Shown here: in pieces, positions 18,407 to 30,820 of the stretch | Layout of the letters: each line of letters opens with the position of its first letter | How positions within the stretch are numbered: position 1 is the stretch's first letter | Source: Gammaproteobacteria bacterium | Lineage (GTDB): Bacteria; Pseudomonadota; Gammaproteobacteria; Steroidobacterales; GCA-2729495 | Assembly: GCA_020851975.1 (NCBI GenBank) | Contig: JADZBS010000034.1 | Location: 26,165 to 90,164 of the forward strand | DNA length: 64,000 bases | Direction of reading: 5' to 3' | Program-made: the position numbers and the translations under genes | Notes under the pieces: generated by a model | Databases searched by the model: none | Seen by the model: the letters and a program-made list of their open reading frames with translations, nothing else | What the model was told of the DNA's origin: nothing

Positions 18407-19318
18407 ATGCCGATGAACGCCAGCGGTGCCGATGCCGCCCTCTACGAGTCGCACCTCACGGGCCTGAAGCGGCTCAGCCAGGGCAAGGTGCGCGACATCT
18501 ACGAAGTCGATGCGCGGCACCTGCTCATCGTCACGACCGACCGGCTGTCGGCGTTCGATGTCATCCTGCCGAACCCGATTCCCGGCAAGGGCGAAGTGCT
18601 GACGCAGTTGTCGAACTTCTGGTTCGAGCGCATGCGCCCGATCGTGCCGAATCACCTGACGGACCGGCGTCCCGAGGACGTGGTCGCAAATCCTGCCGAA
18701 GCGGCCATCGTCGCCCGCCGCTCGGTGGTGGCACGCAGGCTCCAGCCGTTGCCCGTGGAGGCCGTCGTACGCGGTTACCTCATCGGCTCCGGCTGGAAGG
18801 ACTACCGCGCCACCGGCGCCGTCTGCGGCATCCCGCTGCCCGCGGGACTGGCGCTCGCCGCGCAGCTGCCGGAACCGATCTTCACGCCCGCCACCAAGGC
18901 GGCGCTCGGCGAGCACGACGAGAACATCAGCTTCGCGCGGATGGAATCGCTGGTCGGCACCGATCTGGCCCGCCGGGTGCGCGACCTGGCGCTGGCGATC
19001 TATGCGCGGGGCGCCGAGCATGCCCGCAGCCGCGGCATCATCATCGCCGACACCAAGTTCGAGTTCGGCCTCGACACCGACGGGGGGCTGTACCTGATCG
19101 ACGAGGTGCTGACGCCCGACTCCTCGCGCTTCTGGCCGGCGAGCGGCTACCGCACCGGGATCAGCCCGCCGAGCTTCGACAAGCAGTACGTGCGCGATTA
19201 CCTCGAGACGCTCGACTGGAACAAGAAGGCTCCGGGCCCCGACCTGCCCGAGGAGGTCGTCAGGCGCACCAGCGAGAAGTACCGCCAGGCGCTGGAGCTG
19301 CTCACGGGAACCGGCTGA
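18407..19318 (+). CDS. purC: Phosphoribosylaminoimidazole-succinocarboxamide synthase
   Basis: [63 protein letters not shown]. Confidence 0.95.
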   Translation: MPMNASGADAALYESHLTGLKRLSQGKVRDIYEVDARHLLIVTTDRLSAFDVILPNPIPGKGEVLTQLSNFWFERMRPIVPNHLTDRRPEDVVANPAEAAIVARRSVVARRLQPLPVEAVVRGYLIGSGWKDYRATGAVCGIPLPAGLALAAQLPEPIFTPATKAALGEHDENISFARMESLVGTDLARRVRDLALAIYARGAEHARSRGIIIADTKFEFGLDTDGGLYLIDEVLTPDSSRFWPASGYRTGISPPSFDKQYVRDYLETLDWNKKAPGPDLPEEVVRRTSEKYRQALELLTGTG

Positions 19319-20659
19319 TCAGGCGCCGGCGATGGTCATCTCCCGCACCAGGATCGATCCGGTGCGGATCGCGCCCGCATATTCCACATCGTTGCCCACG
19401 GCGAGGATGCCGCGGTACATGTTGCGCAGGTTGCCGGCAATGGTGATCTCGCTCACCGGGAAACGGATCTCGCCGCGCTCCACCCAGAACCCGGCCGCTC
19501 CACGCGAGTAATCGCCCGTCACCGGGTTCACGCCGCTGCCCATGAGCTCCGTCAGGAGCAGTCCGGTATCGAGCGCCGCGAGCAGGTCGGCCTCGCCCTG
19601 GCCCGTATCGTGCACGACGAGGTTGTGGATGCCGCCGGCGTTGCCGGTGCTGGCCATGCCGAGCTTGCGCGCCGAGTAACTGCCGAGCACGTAGCCCTGC
19701 AGGACACCGGCGCTCACCAGGCGCCGGCCGGTGGTGGCCACGCCCTCGTCGTCGAATGGCGCGCTGGCGAGACCCTTGGCGATGTGCGGCTGCTCGTCGA
19801 TGGTGACGCAGTCGGCCATCACTGCGGTGCCGAGGCTGTCGAGCAGGAAGGAGGACCGTCGGTACAGGGCGCCGCCGCTGACGGCCCCGACCAGGTGCCC
19901 GACGAGCCCCCGGGCGAGGCGCGGCGGGAACAGTACCGGTGCCTGGCGGGTGTCGAGCTTGACGGCGCCGAGGCGGGCTGCGGCGCGTCGTGCCGCCTGG
20001 CGGCCGACGGCCTCGCCGGCATGCAGATCCACCGGATCGCGCGCCTGGGTGTAGTCCATGTCGCGCTCCATCTGTTCGCCCTGGCTGGCGATGACGGCGC
20101 AGGCGAGGCTGTGGTGCGTGTCACGGTAACCTTCGAGGAAGCCGTGGCTGTTGCCGTAGACGCGGCACCCCTCGTGGCTCGAGAGGCTCGCACCTTCGGA
20201 GTTGGTGATGCGCGGATCGCTGTCGAGCGCCGCCGCCTCGCAGCGCGTGGCTGCTTCGATGGCTTCGTCGGCGTCGAGCGACCAGGGATGCCACAGGGCG
20301 AGATCGGGGACCGTACGGGCCAGGCGATCGGCATCCGCGAGTCCGGCACAGGCGTCCTCGGCCGCGTAGCGCGCCAGCGTGCAGGCCTTGCGCACGCTCT
20401 CCCCGATTGCCGCGGCACCGAGATCCGAGGTGCTGGCGCTGCCCTTGCGCCCGCCGAAGTACACCGTGATCCCGAGGCCCTGGTCGCGGTGGAACTCGAG
20501 GGTCTCCACCGCGCGCAGGCGCACGGTGACCGACAGCCCGGTCCCGAAGCTCGCGCTCGCCTCGGCCTGGCTCGCGCCAAGCCCGCGCGCCAGTTCCAGG
20601 GCACGGGCTACCCGCGCCTTGAGGTCGTCGATGGACGGTTCGTGGTGCCCGCGATTCAT
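19319..20659 (-). CDS. pmbA: Metalloprotease PmbA (TldE)
   Basis: 446 aa; VLFPPRLARGLVGHLVGAVSGGALYR, GMASTGNAGGIHNLVV, GVNPVTGDYSRGAAGFWVERGEI. Confidence 0.95.
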   Translation of the reverse strand: MNRGHHEPSIDDLKARVARALELARGLGASQAEASASFGTGLSVTVRLRAVETLEFHRDQGLGITVYFGGRKGSASTSDLGAAAIGESVRKACTLARYAAEDACAGLADADRLARTVPDLALWHPWSLDADEAIEAATRCEAAALDSDPRITNSEGASLSSHEGCRVYGNSHGFLEGYRDTHHSLACAVIASQGEQMERDMDYTQARDPVDLHAGEAVGRQAARRAAARLGAVKLDTRQAPVLFPPRLARGLVGHLVGAVSGGALYRRSSFLLDSLGTAVMADCVTIDEQPHIAKGLASAPFDDEGVATTGRRLVSAGVLQGYVLGSYSARKLGMASTGNAGGIHNLVVHDTGQGEADLLAALDTGLLLTELMGSGVNPVTGDYSRGAAGFWVERGEIRFPVSEITIAGNLRNMYRGILAVGNDVEYAGAIRTGSILVREMTIAGA

Positions 20660-20783
20660 GCCGTGCCTTGGCCTGCGTGAGTCGATCGCGGCATTCTAGC
20701 AGGCCGTCGCACGAGGACCCGGCCGGCACCGGTGCGCACGGATGCTATGATCCGGTCCCGACGACGAGGCGAAGAGAACAGCC

Positions 20784-21275
20784 ATGAAACCACTGGTCGG
20801 CATCCTGATGGGCTCCCGCTCGGACTGGGAACTCATGTCCCACGCCGCGGCCACGCTCGACGCGCTCGGCATCTCCCACGAGGTCAACGCGATCTCGGCG
20901 CACCGTGCGCCGGATCGTCTCGCGCAGTACTGCGAGACGGCTCGTGAGCGCGGCCTGCAGGTGCTGATCGCCGGTGCGGGCCTTGCTGCGGCCCTGCCGG
21001 GGGTCGCTGCCGCCAAGACTTCGCTGCCCGTGCTCGGCGTACCGCTGCCTTCCCCCGCCCTCGGTGGCATGGACGCGCTGCTGTCGATCGTGCAGATGCC
21101 GCCGGGAATCCCCGTTGGCACGCTCGCCATCGGCAAGGCCGGCGCCATCAACGCGGCGCTGCTCGCCGGCGCCATCCTCGCGCTCGGCGACGAGCGCATT
21201 CGCACGGCGCTCGACGAGTACCGCGCACGACAGACCGCCACCGTGCTCGCCAATACCGACCCGCGCGCCTCCTGA
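20784..21275 (+). CDS. purE: 5-(carboxyamino)imidazole ribonucleotide mutase
   Basis: [64 protein letters not shown]. Confidence 0.95.
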   Translation: MKPLVGILMGSRSDWELMSHAAATLDALGISHEVNAISAHRAPDRLAQYCETARERGLQVLIAGAGLAAALPGVAAAKTSLPVLGVPLPSPALGGMDALLSIVQMPPGIPVGTLAIGKAGAINAALLAGAILALGDERIRTALDEYRARQTATVLANTDPRAS

Positions 21276-21288
21276 GAGCGGAACGGTC

Positions 21289-22743
21289 TCAGTCGGTCCC
21301 GGCCGTACCGCCGACGGTCAATCCCTCGATGCGCAGCGTCGGCTGGCCGACGCCCACCGGCACCGACTGGCCGTCCTTGCCGCACGTGCCGACGCCCTCG
21401 TCGAGCCGCAGGTCGTTGCCGACCATCGACACGCGGCGCAGCACCGATGGCCCGTCGCCGATCAGCGTGGCGTCGCGGATGGGCGCGCCGAGCCGGCCTT
21501 TCTCGATCAGGTAGGCCTCGCTTGCCGAGAACACGAACTTGCCGGACGTGATGTCGACCTGGCCGCCGCCGAAATTGCGGGCGTAGATGCCGCGCTCGAC
21601 GGAGCCGATGATTTCCTCCGGCGCGTGCTCGCCCGGCAGCATGTAGGTGTTGGTCATGCGCGGCAGCGGCAGATGCGCGAAGGACTGCCGCCGGCCGTTG
21701 CCGGTCGGCTGCATGCCCATGAGACGCGCGTTGAGCTTGTCCTGCAGGTAGCCGGCGAGCCGTCCGTTCTCGATCAGCACCGTGCGCCGGGTCGGTATGC
21801 CTTCGTCGTCGACGTTGAGCGAGCCGCGGCGCAGGGGGAGCGTGCCGTCGTCGACGATGGTGCAGAGTTCCGAGGCCACGGTCTCGCCGAGCCGACGGCT
21901 GAATGCCGAGGTCCCCTTGCGGTTGAAGTCGCCCTCCAGACCGTGGCCGATCGCCTCGTGCAGCAGCACACCGGGCCAGCCGGGACCGAGCACGACGACC
22001 ATCTCGCCAGCCGGCGCCGGCACGGCCTCCAGCGCCACCAGCGCCTGGCGCACCGCCTCGCGGCCGAAGGCAAAGGCGCGATCGTCCTCGAGGAAATGGC
22101 CGATGCCGAACCGCCCGCCGCCACCCGTATAGCCCTGCTCGCGGCGGTCACCGTCCTCGACGATCACCGACACGTTCATGCGCACCAGCGGACGCACGTC
22201 GGCGGCCAGCACGCCGTCACTGCTGCACACCAGGATCACCTCGTGCACGGCCACCAGGCTCGCCATCACCTGCTTGACGCGCGGATCGAGCGCCCGTGTG
22301 GCGGCGTCCACGCGCTGCAATAGCGCCACCTTGTCGTCATCGGCAAGCGTCGGGATCGGATCGATCGGCTCGTACAGCGCATGCCCCGGCCTGGCCGACC
22401 AGGCCTGGACGGCACCCTGGCGGCCCGAGCGGGCAATGGCGCCGGCGGCACCGGCAGCCTGCAGCAGCGCCGGCACGACGATATCGTCGGCGTAGGCGAA
22501 GCCGGTCTTCTCGCCCGCCAGGGCGCGCACGCCCACGCCCTGTTCGATGCTGTGGCTGCCCTCCTTGACGATGCCGTCTTCGAGCGACCACGCCTCGTGG
22601 CGCGAGACCTCGAAGTACAGATCGGCTGCATCGACCCCACCGCGCAGCAGCGCATGCAGGGCACGCTCGAGATCGCCGTCGCCGAGTCCGGTCGGGGCGA
22701 GCAGCGCGCGGCGGGCGATGTCGACGGTATTCGTGGTGCTCAC
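21289..22743 (-). CDS. tldD: Metalloprotease TldD
   Basis: 484 aa; [33 protein letters not shown] (HExxxH motif); C-terminal [37 protein letters not shown]. Confidence 0.96.
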   Translation of the reverse strand: MSTTNTVDIARRALLAPTGLGDGDLERALHALLRGGVDAADLYFEVSRHEAWSLEDGIVKEGSHSIEQGVGVRALAGEKTGFAYADDIVVPALLQAAGAAGAIARSGRQGAVQAWSARPGHALYEPIDPIPTLADDDKVALLQRVDAATRALDPRVKQVMASLVAVHEVILVCSSDGVLAADVRPLVRMNVSVIVEDGDRREQGYTGGGGRFGIGHFLEDDRAFAFGREAVRQALVALEAVPAPAGEMVVVLGPGWPGVLLHEAIGHGLEGDFNRKGTSAFSRRLGETVASELCTIVDDGTLPLRRGSLNVDDEGIPTRRTVLIENGRLAGYLQDKLNARLMGMQPTGNGRRQSFAHLPLPRMTNTYMLPGEHAPEEIIGSVERGIYARNFGGGQVDITSGKFVFSASEAYLIEKGRLGAPIRDATLIGDGPSVLRRVSMVGNDLRLDEGVGTCGKDGQSVPVGVGQPTLRIEGLTVGGTAGTD

Positions 22744-22768
22744 GATGGCGGGACTCCTGTGGATGCGC

Positions 22769-23590
22769 TCAGCCCGTCAGCCGGCGATGGGTCAACGCGG
22801 GAAACTGGTCGCGCAGCCGCTGCAGGTAGGCGCCATCCATCGTCGCGGCCACCACGCCGGGCCCGCCCGCGTTCTCGGCGAGCACCTCACCCCAGGGGCC
22901 GACCACCAGCGAGTGCCCGAACGTGCGCCGTCCGCCCGGATGTTCGCCGGTCTGCGCCGCCGCCACCATGTAGCACAGGTTCTCGATGGCCCGCGCCCGC
23001 AGCAGCGTGTGCCAGTGGGCCTGTCCGGTGCGCTGCGTGAACGCCGCTGGCAGTGTAATCACGTCGACCTCGCGCGCGAGCATGGCGCGGAACAGTTCGG
23101 GGAATCGCAGGTCGTAGCACACGGCGACGCCGAGCCGCCCGAACGGGGTGGCGATCACCAGCGGCTCGCTTCCCGCCGTGGTGCGTCGCGATTCGCGGTA
23201 GGCCTCGGTGCTGTCGGGTACGCGCACGTCGAACAGGTGGATCTTGTCGTAGCGTCCGACGCGCTGGCCCTGCGCGTCCCACACGCAGCAGGCGGCATAC
23301 GGTCGATCGGGATCATCGCTCGACAGTGGAATGGTGCCGCCGACGATCCACAGCCGGCAGTCGCGCGCCGTGCGGGCCAGGAAGTCCTGGATCGGCCCGG
23401 CCCCGTCGGCCTCGGCGATGTGGCCGCGCGCACTCTCCTCGGCCGACATGAAGGCAAAGTTTTCCGGCAGCACGGCAAGCCGGACGCCGCCACGTGCCGC
23501 TTCCTCCAGAAAACGGCGTGCTTCACCGAGGTTGACGCCGACGTCACCCGCCGATGTCATCTGGATTGCTGCCAACCTCGTCCTGCTCAT
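22769..23590 (-). CDS. Carbon-nitrogen hydrolase (nitrilase superfamily)
   Basis: [27 protein letters not shown] (Glu), YDKIHLFDV (Lys), [16 protein letters not shown] (Cys). Confidence 0.9.
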   Translation of the reverse strand: MSRTRLAAIQMTSAGDVGVNLGEARRFLEEAARGGVRLAVLPENFAFMSAEESARGHIAEADGAGPIQDFLARTARDCRLWIVGGTIPLSSDDPDRPYAACCVWDAQGQRVGRYDKIHLFDVRVPDSTEAYRESRRTTAGSEPLVIATPFGRLGVAVCYDLRFPELFRAMLAREVDVITLPAAFTQRTGQAHWHTLLRARAIENLCYMVAAAQTGEHPGGRRTFGHSLVVGPWGEVLAENAGGPGVVAATMDGAYLQRLRDQFPALTHRRLTG

Positions 23591-23603
23591 GGCCGTTCGT
23601 CCG

Positions 23604-26600
23604 TCACTGTCCGCGTGTGCCGGCCGGGGCCGGGCTTTCAGGGGCAGCCTGTGGCTGCGCGCGCAGCGCCGCCTCGACTTCCTTCTCGCAGTCTTCGAAT
23701 GCCGAGACATCGAGCTCGGCGCGCTCCACGCGCACCACGGCCGGCTGGTCCCACGCGCCGGAAACCCGGTAGTAGGACTCGCCGAGCGTGCTCAGGGGTT
23801 TGCGGAACAGCTGCGAGATCAGAAGCATCGTAACACCGCCCACCGGGCCACCCAAGACGGCACCCCCGACGGTGAGCACGTTGGACACCTGCGGGCGAAC
23901 CACGGCGAACTGATCGTAATCGCGGGCCGCGAAGCCGGTGCGCCCGACGATGCCGATGTCGGCGGCAGGACCCGTCAGGCCGAGATTGCAGGTGTAGGCG
24001 CTGCCCGTGCCGACGCGGAACTGTCCGGCGACGGTATCGAAGCCGAAGCCCTTCATGAACACGTCGCTGAAGTCGAGCGTGAGGCGGCGCGGCAAGGCCG
24101 TGACGCTCAGCAGCCCGAGCAGCCGGCCGCTGCCGGGCTCGATGTCGAGCACCTGGCCGTTCCTGATCTCCACACCGATGCGCCCCTGTGCCTGCTCGAG
24201 GAAGGTCGATCTCGGTCCACCGGGCCACTCCAGTGCCGCGGTCACACTGGCCTGCTCGCCGGACATCACCGGACCGAAACCGAGCTGCTCGAGCGTGCGC
24301 CGGAAATCGGTGGACTGCAGCGTTGCCTCGATCCGCGTGGTGGCCTGCGTCAGGTCACCGCCACCACCGACCTGCCAGGCGGCATTGGCCTTGATTCCGA
24401 AACTGGGTGCAGCGGTCACGATACGCCGGGCCACCAGCCCCTCGGCGGTTTTCTCGACATCGATCTCCAGCCGGCCGAAACGCCAGTCGCCCAGCGCCGC
24501 ATCGGCCACCCTGGCCATCACCGCCGGCAGCCTGCGCGGATCCGTCCGTGCCGGCCCGCCACCGGGAGCATCCTCGACCAGCCACAGGCGTTTCATGTCG
24601 AGGACCAGCGGTCGCGTCGCCAGGTCGAAGGGCACGCTGAGGTGGCCCTCCGTGGCCGGTCCGGCAACCTGCACGTCCCAGGCATCGTTGCCCCGCTTCA
24701 CGGCGGCCTCGACGTCGTGGAAGGCCTGGCCGGCAAACTCCACGCGCTTCGCGCGCAGGTTCATCTGCCGCCAGGTCTTGCGGAAGCTGCCTTCGGCTCC
24801 CTCGCCACCTTCTTCACCGAGACTCAGCCACTCGTCGAGCGGCAGGATCCCGACCTCGCCGTCGAGCGTCATGCCACGACGCTCTGGCAGGTGAACCTCG
24901 CCGGGTCCTGCCCGCACCGCGCCGCGCTCGACGGTCCAGCCGCCCCGGCCATCGACCAGGCGCAGATCGAAGGACGCGGGAAGGGCCAGCTTCCCGGCAA
25001 CCTCGATCGCATCGTCGCCGGCCAGGACCAGATCGAGGTCCATCGGCCAGGCAACGGCCGGCGCCTTGGCGAGCGGCGCCGGCAGTGCACTGCCAACACC
25101 GCGCAGGTCCGAGCGTACCGCCACCCGGATCGGCTCCGATGGCCCGGCGCGGCGCGGCGACACCGTGACAGTCGCATCCCAGGTGAGCCGGCCGTCGAGG
25201 TAACGGCGCAGGGGCAGTTTGAACGTCGCCGCCAGCCGGCCGACGGGTGTCGTGCCGCGCAATCGCGCCAGATGCGTGACCTGGCCGTCGGTAGCGGGCT
25301 CCGCCCGGAGGTCCATCTGGACCGGCTCGCCGAGCATCACGGCCCGCACGCCGGTGGCGTCGAAACGCGTGTTGTGCAACCTGACGCGCCCACGCAGGTC
25401 GCGCAGGTCGAGCGGCAGTCCCTTCCAGCCCAGCCGTGCGCCGCGCGGGTCCAGGAGGACCTGCAGGTCGTAGGCAGCGGGTCGGGTCACCGGCAAGGCG
25501 AGCCGGACGGCCGCATCGACCGGCCCGCCCGCCGTCACCCGATCCAGCGACGGCCCGATGCGGGTCGCGACCGGTGTGGCGCGCAGGAAGCCGAGCAACG
25601 CATCGAGCCCGAAGCGCTGGCGCCCGGAGATGGCCAGGATGCCGCGGCGCAGATCAGGGATGCGCACGTCGAAGTCCTGCACCGAGAGACCACCGAGCCG
25701 GCCGGTGTTGCGACGCGAGTACATGCCCACGCCGTCGAACACGACCTTTGCCTCGATGTCCTCGACCCGGGGCCAGCCGTCGGCGAAGTCGAGCGTGCCA
25801 GCCTGCAGGTCCAGGTCGACGCGGAACACGCCCTCGCCGGCATCGTACGGAAACGCACGCACCGGCCCCCGGAACTCGACCTCGGCCGCCGGAACGCGAC
25901 CGGCGACGACCGCACGCTCCAGCCACTCGACCACCGGTGGCGGAAAGCGGCGTAGCGGCAGATAGCGCAGCACCTCGCGGGCTTCGGTCGCGCTCGCCCT
26001 GGCCTTGAGGTCGATGACCGGTGAGGCCTCCCCGCCCGGAACGACCAGTTCGACGCGTGAGCGGATATCGATGACCGGCGACTCGATCTGCACGTCGTCG
26101 CTGAGAAAACGCAGGCCCTCCGCGCCGCGGCGCCACACCAGCAGCCCGGTCACGGCGCCCGCCTCGAGCGGCTCGCGGAACCACTGCGCCAGGACCACTC
26201 GCACGTCACGGCTCGCGAGTTGCAGGCGCCCGCCGTCCGCGTCGGCGGCGAGCGACCCAGACAGGCCCGCGATCGCCGTCTCGCCCGTTGCGGAGGTGAT
26301 GCCGAGGCCGGCAAATTCGGCCGTGACGGAGAAACGGTCCGGGTCTTCCACCGCGCTCGCCAGTTCGGCCGTCACCCCGCGCAGTTCGCCCGACAGCGCC
26401 TGCGGCAACCGGGCTTCGAGCGCCGTGCCCGCCAGCAGCGCGCGGACGAAGGGAAAGAGGTCGTCGAGCCGCAGGAAGGGCGCAGTGGCCTGCCAGCGCT
26501 CCGGCGTCGCTTTGTCACCCGCCATGAAGCGCAGGTTCAGCGCGGCCGACGGCGAGTCACGGCCCTCGCGCCGCAGGCGCAGATCGCCGAGCTCCGCCAC

Positions 26601-27524
26601 CCAGCCGTGCTCCTGCCTCTGCCACTTCGCCCGGGCGGCTGCGCGTTCGTAGGTCGTCGTCGCCTCCCGAGCAGCGACAGTCACATTCTCGAGGCTGAAC
26701 TCGCCCTCGGCACGATGCAGACGGCCGTCGCGTATCTCGAGGTCGATGACCACATCACCGTCGGCACTGCGCACCGGCCCTGGTGTACCGAGCGCGTAGC
26801 GCCACAGGGGCGCCAGGGCGAGACCGCGTCCGTGCAGCCGCAGCACCCAGTCATGCGGCAAGGCGAGTGGCGACGGCAGCGGTCCGGACACCTCGACCTC
26901 GATGTCCAGCCGCCGCCCGAAGGCCTGCGGCAGAAGGACGACGGCTTCACCGGCCAGGCGATCCGGTGCGATCTCCGCATCGAGTCGGTCGAGCGACAGC
27001 GCGACGGGATTCGGATCGCGGGCCGTGTCGAGGAACGTCAGCGCGATGTCAGTGAGGACAAGGTCGATCTCGGGTGTGCGCTGGCGGGATCGCTCGGGCA
27101 GCAATTCCTCCAGCGGCCGGTCCTGCACGAGCAGGCGGCCGTCGGCGGTGCGTTCGACCTTCAGGCGGACTCCGCCGACCGCAACGCGCCCGACGGCCAG
27201 GCGGCCGTCGCGCACCAGCTGCCAGAGACTCAGTCCGGCGGAGAACTCGCGCGCTGCCAGCACGGCGACCGCCTCGCCAGGCCGCCGCAGCGTGACCTGG
27301 TAGAATGACAGCTGTGGCCCGGACAGCGGCCAGCTCGCACTGATGCCCTCGAAGCGGATCTCGTACCCCGTCGCCTCGCTCGCCCAGGCGCGGATGTCGT
27401 CCTGGTAGTCCGGTGCCAGCGGCAGCAGCAGGCGCAGCGTACCGACGGCGAGCGCCATGAGGACGACGAGCCCGGCTGCGGCGTACAGCAGCCAGCGCAG
27501 CAACGGGCGTGAAGCGGCTTGCAT
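23604..27524 (-). CDS. yhdP: YhdP family AsmA-like giant envelope protein (DUF3971)
   Basis: About 1306 aa with N-terminal TM (LLRWLLYAAAGLVVLMALAVGTLRLLLP); C-terminal AsmA_2-like region (GQVLDIEPGSGRLLGLLSVTALPRRLTLDFSDVFMKGFGFDTVAGQF); directly after rng. Confidence 0.88.
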   Translation of the reverse strand: MQAASRPLLRWLLYAAAGLVVLMALAVGTLRLLLPLAPDYQDDIRAWASEATGYEIRFEGISASWPLSGPQLSFYQVTLRRPGEAVAVLAAREFSAGLSLWQLVRDGRLAVGRVAVGGVRLKVERTADGRLLVQDRPLEELLPERSRQRTPEIDLVLTDIALTFLDTARDPNPVALSLDRLDAEIAPDRLAGEAVVLLPQAFGRRLDIEVEVSGPLPSPLALPHDWVLRLHGRGLALAPLWRYALGTPGPVRSADGDVVIDLEIRDGRLHRAEGEFSLENVTVAAREATTTYERAAARAKWQRQEHGWVAELGDLRLRREGRDSPSAALNLRFMAGDKATPERWQATAPFLRLDDLFPFVRALLAGTALEARLPQALSGELRGVTAELASAVEDPDRFSVTAEFAGLGITSATGETAIAGLSGSLAADADGGRLQLASRDVRVVLAQWFREPLEAGAVTGLLVWRRGAEGLRFLSDDVQIESPVIDIRSRVELVVPGGEASPVIDLKARASATEAREVLRYLPLRRFPPPVVEWLERAVVAGRVPAAEVEFRGPVRAFPYDAGEGVFRVDLDLQAGTLDFADGWPRVEDIEAKVVFDGVGMYSRRNTGRLGGLSVQDFDVRIPDLRRGILAISGRQRFGLDALLGFLRATPVATRIGPSLDRVTAGGPVDAAVRLALPVTRPAAYDLQVLLDPRGARLGWKGLPLDLRDLRGRVRLHNTRFDATGVRAVMLGEPVQMDLRAEPATDGQVTHLARLRGTTPVGRLAATFKLPLRRYLDGRLTWDATVTVSPRRAGPSEPIRVAVRSDLRGVGSALPAPLAKAPAVAWPMDLDLVLAGDDAIEVAGKLALPASFDLRLVDGRGGWTVERGAVRAGPGEVHLPERRGMTLDGEVGILPLDEWLSLGEEGGEGAEGSFRKTWRQMNLRAKRVEFAGQAFHDVEAAVKRGNDAWDVQVAGPATEGHLSVPFDLATRPLVLDMKRLWLVEDAPGGGPARTDPRRLPAVMARVADAALGDWRFGRLEIDVEKTAEGLVARRIVTAAPSFGIKANAAWQVGGGGDLTQATTRIEATLQSTDFRRTLEQLGFGPVMSGEQASVTAALEWPGGPRSTFLEQAQGRIGVEIRNGQVLDIEPGSGRLLGLLSVTALPRRLTLDFSDVFMKGFGFDTVAGQFRVGTGSAYTCNLGLTGPAADIGIVGRTGFAARDYDQFAVVRPQVSNVLTVGGAVLGGPVGGVTMLLISQLFRKPLSTLGESYYRVSGAWDQPAVVRVERAELDVSAFEDCEKEVEAALRAQPQAAPESPAPAGTRGQ

Positions 27525-27529
27525 GGCAG

Positions 27530-28992
<1,463 letters not shown>

Positions 28993-28996
<4 letters not shown>

Positions 28997-29604
28997 GCTG
29001 CCGCCTCGCCGCCGAGCACCCGCACGCCGTGATCGGCCAGCAGCCGGGCGGTCTCGAACAGCGGCAGGCCCATGACACCGGAGTACGAGCCGCTCAGCTT
29101 GCGCACGAAGATGGCGCCGAGCCCCTGGATGGCGTAGCTGCCGGCCTTGTCGGCGGGCTCCCCACTGCGCCAGTACGCTGCAGCTTCCGCCTCGCCGATA
29201 GTCCGGAACACCACCTGGCTCGCCGACACCGCCACGGACTCACCCCTGGCGGAAACCACGGCCACGGCACTGAAGACCTGGTGGGCGCGTCCGGAGAGCA
29301 GTCGGAGCATTCGCAGCGCATCGGCCTCACCCGCAGGCTTGCCGAGCACCTCGTCGCCGACCACCACCGTGGTATCGGCCGCGATCACCGGTGCCGATGC
29401 CGCCGGCGGCAGCTGCCCGTGGGCAACCCTCGCCTTGGCGAGCGCCAGGCGGCGCACGTAGTCGGCTGCCGGTTCGCCCGGGTGGCGGCTTTCGTCGACG
29501 ACGGCAGGGACGAGCACCCAGCGCAGGCCGAGCTGGGCAAGGAGATCGCGCCGCCGCGGCGAAGCCGACGCGAGGTGGACATGCGGATCAAGCGGTGACT
29601 TCAT
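28993..29604 (-). CDS. Maf family nucleoside triphosphate pyrophosphatase
   Basis: VHLASASPRRRDLLAQLGL; VIAADTTVVVGDEVLGKP; AGSYAIQGLGAIFVRKLSGSYSGVMGLPLFET. Confidence 0.94.
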
Positions 29605-29607
29605 GAC

Positions 29608-30078
29608 TCAGTCGCGGTGGTAGGGATGGCCCTGGAGGATGGTCCAGGCGCGATACAGCTGCTCGGCGAGCAGGACCCGCACGAGAGCGTGAGGGAACGT
29701 CAGCCGCGACAACGACCACAGCCGGTTGGCGCGCTCGCGACAGGCCGGCGCCAGTCCGTCGGGGCCCCCGATGAGGATGGCCACATGGGGATGACGGGCG
29801 AGCCAGCCCTCGACCTCGGCGGCGAGCTCGCGCGAGGACCACTGCTGGCCACGCTCGTCGAGGGCGAGCGTGAGCGCCCCGGGCCGCACGTGGCGCAGGA
29901 GGCGCTCGCCCTCCTCATCCATGGCGGCCGCCGCCGGGACGGCTGAGGTGCGCCGGGTGACGGGCACTTCCTCGACCGCGAGGTTCAGGTGCCTGGGCAG
30001 GCGCTGGCGGTAGGCATCAAAGGCGTCGTAAACCCAGGGCTCCAGCCGCGTGCCGACGGCTGCGACGGTGATCTGCAT
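29608..30078 (-). CDS. rlmH: 23S rRNA (pseudouridine1915-N3)-methyltransferase RlmH
   Basis: MQITVAAVGTRLEPWVYDAFDAYRQRLPR; ALDERGQQWSSRELA; IGGPDGL; HALVRVLLAEQLYRAWTILQGHPYHRD. Confidence 0.97.
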   Translation of the reverse strand: MQITVAAVGTRLEPWVYDAFDAYRQRLPRHLNLAVEEVPVTRRTSAVPAAAAMDEEGERLLRHVRPGALTLALDERGQQWSSRELAAEVEGWLARHPHVAILIGGPDGLAPACRERANRLWSLSRLTFPHALVRVLLAEQLYRAWTILQGHPYHRD

Positions 30079-30201
30079 GGAAGGGACCCGAAAGCTTCAT
30101 ATGCCGCCAGCATACCCGCGCTGGCTGGCCTCGGCATCCTGCGCAGCGATGGGGCAAACGGCGTGTCCGCTGACGTGCCGCGGCGCCGGGCGATTGACGG
30201 G

Positions 30202-30391
30202 CGGCGGGCGTGTCGAGCCAGCGAAGAGATCGCGACCGGCGCGTGACGACCTTCGATCAGGCTGTCGCCGGTGGCTCCCCGGCGGGCGTGTCGAGCCAGC
30301 GAGGCAGGATGCCGAGCGCCTGCGAGACCCGAGCGACCGCAGGGCAGGATGCCCGCAGGGAGCGTCCCGCCGGGGAGTCACCGGCGACAGC
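30202..30391. repeat. Direct and inverted repeat cluster between rlmH and rsfS
   Basis: Direct repeat CGGCGGGCGTGTCGAGCCAGCGA at 30202-30224 and 30280-30302. Near-perfect inverted repeat GCTGTCGCCGGTGGCTCCCCGGCGGG (30261-30286) vs CCCGCCGGGGAGTCACCGGCGACAGC (30366-30391), one mismatch. Confidence 0.85.
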
Positions 30392-30415
30392 CGGGCGGTG
30401 AGGTCAAACGAAAGG

Positions 30416-30471
30416 GTCGCGAAGAGGTCGCTCCTGCCTGGCGCTCCTGCCTGGCGCTCCCGCCTGGGGCT
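30416..30471. repeat. REP-like unit plus short tandem GCTCCTGCCTGGC repeats
   Basis: GTCGCGAAGAGGTCGCTCCTGCCTGGCGCTCCTGCCTGGCGCTCCCGCCTGG; resembles the 55.5-kb repeats GTCGCGACTGGCGTCGCTCCTAC. Confidence 0.65.
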
Positions 30472-30472
30472 G

Positions 30473-30820
30473 CTAGGTGGCGGTCTCGGCCGCGGGCGCC
30501 TGCAGCTCCCAGAGGTTCTCGAGCTTGTAGAGGTCGCGCACGCGGGCCAGCATCACGTGCACCACCACGTCCTGCAGGTCCACCAGCACCCACTCGCCCG
30601 CTTCTGCCCCCTCCGTGCCCCGCGGCTTGCAGCCCGCCGCCGTCGAACGCTCGATCACGCGATCGGCCATCGAGCGCACGTGCCGGTCCGACGTACCGCT
30701 GGCGATCACCATGTAGTCCGTGACCGTCGTCAGCTTGCGCACATCGATCACCCGCACATCGCGCGCCTTCGTTTCGTCGAGGACCGCCGCCGCCAGAACC
30801 GCCAGTTTCTTGCTATGCAC
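30473..30820 (-). CDS. rsfS: Ribosome silencing factor RsfS
   Basis: 115 aa; VIDVRKLTTVTDYMVIASGTSDRHVRSMAD; WVLVDLQDVVVHVMLARVRDLYKLENLW. Confidence 0.95.
   Translation of the reverse strand: MHSKKLAVLAAAVLDETKARDVRVIDVRKLTTVTDYMVIASGTSDRHVRSMADRVIERSTAAGCKPRGTEGAEAGEWVLVDLQDVVVHVMLARVRDLYKLENLWELQAPAAETAT

Noticed and set aside
30202-30471. CRISPR array
   Set aside because: The repeats are two-copy direct and inverted elements without regular spacing or spacers, and no cas genes are present in the window.
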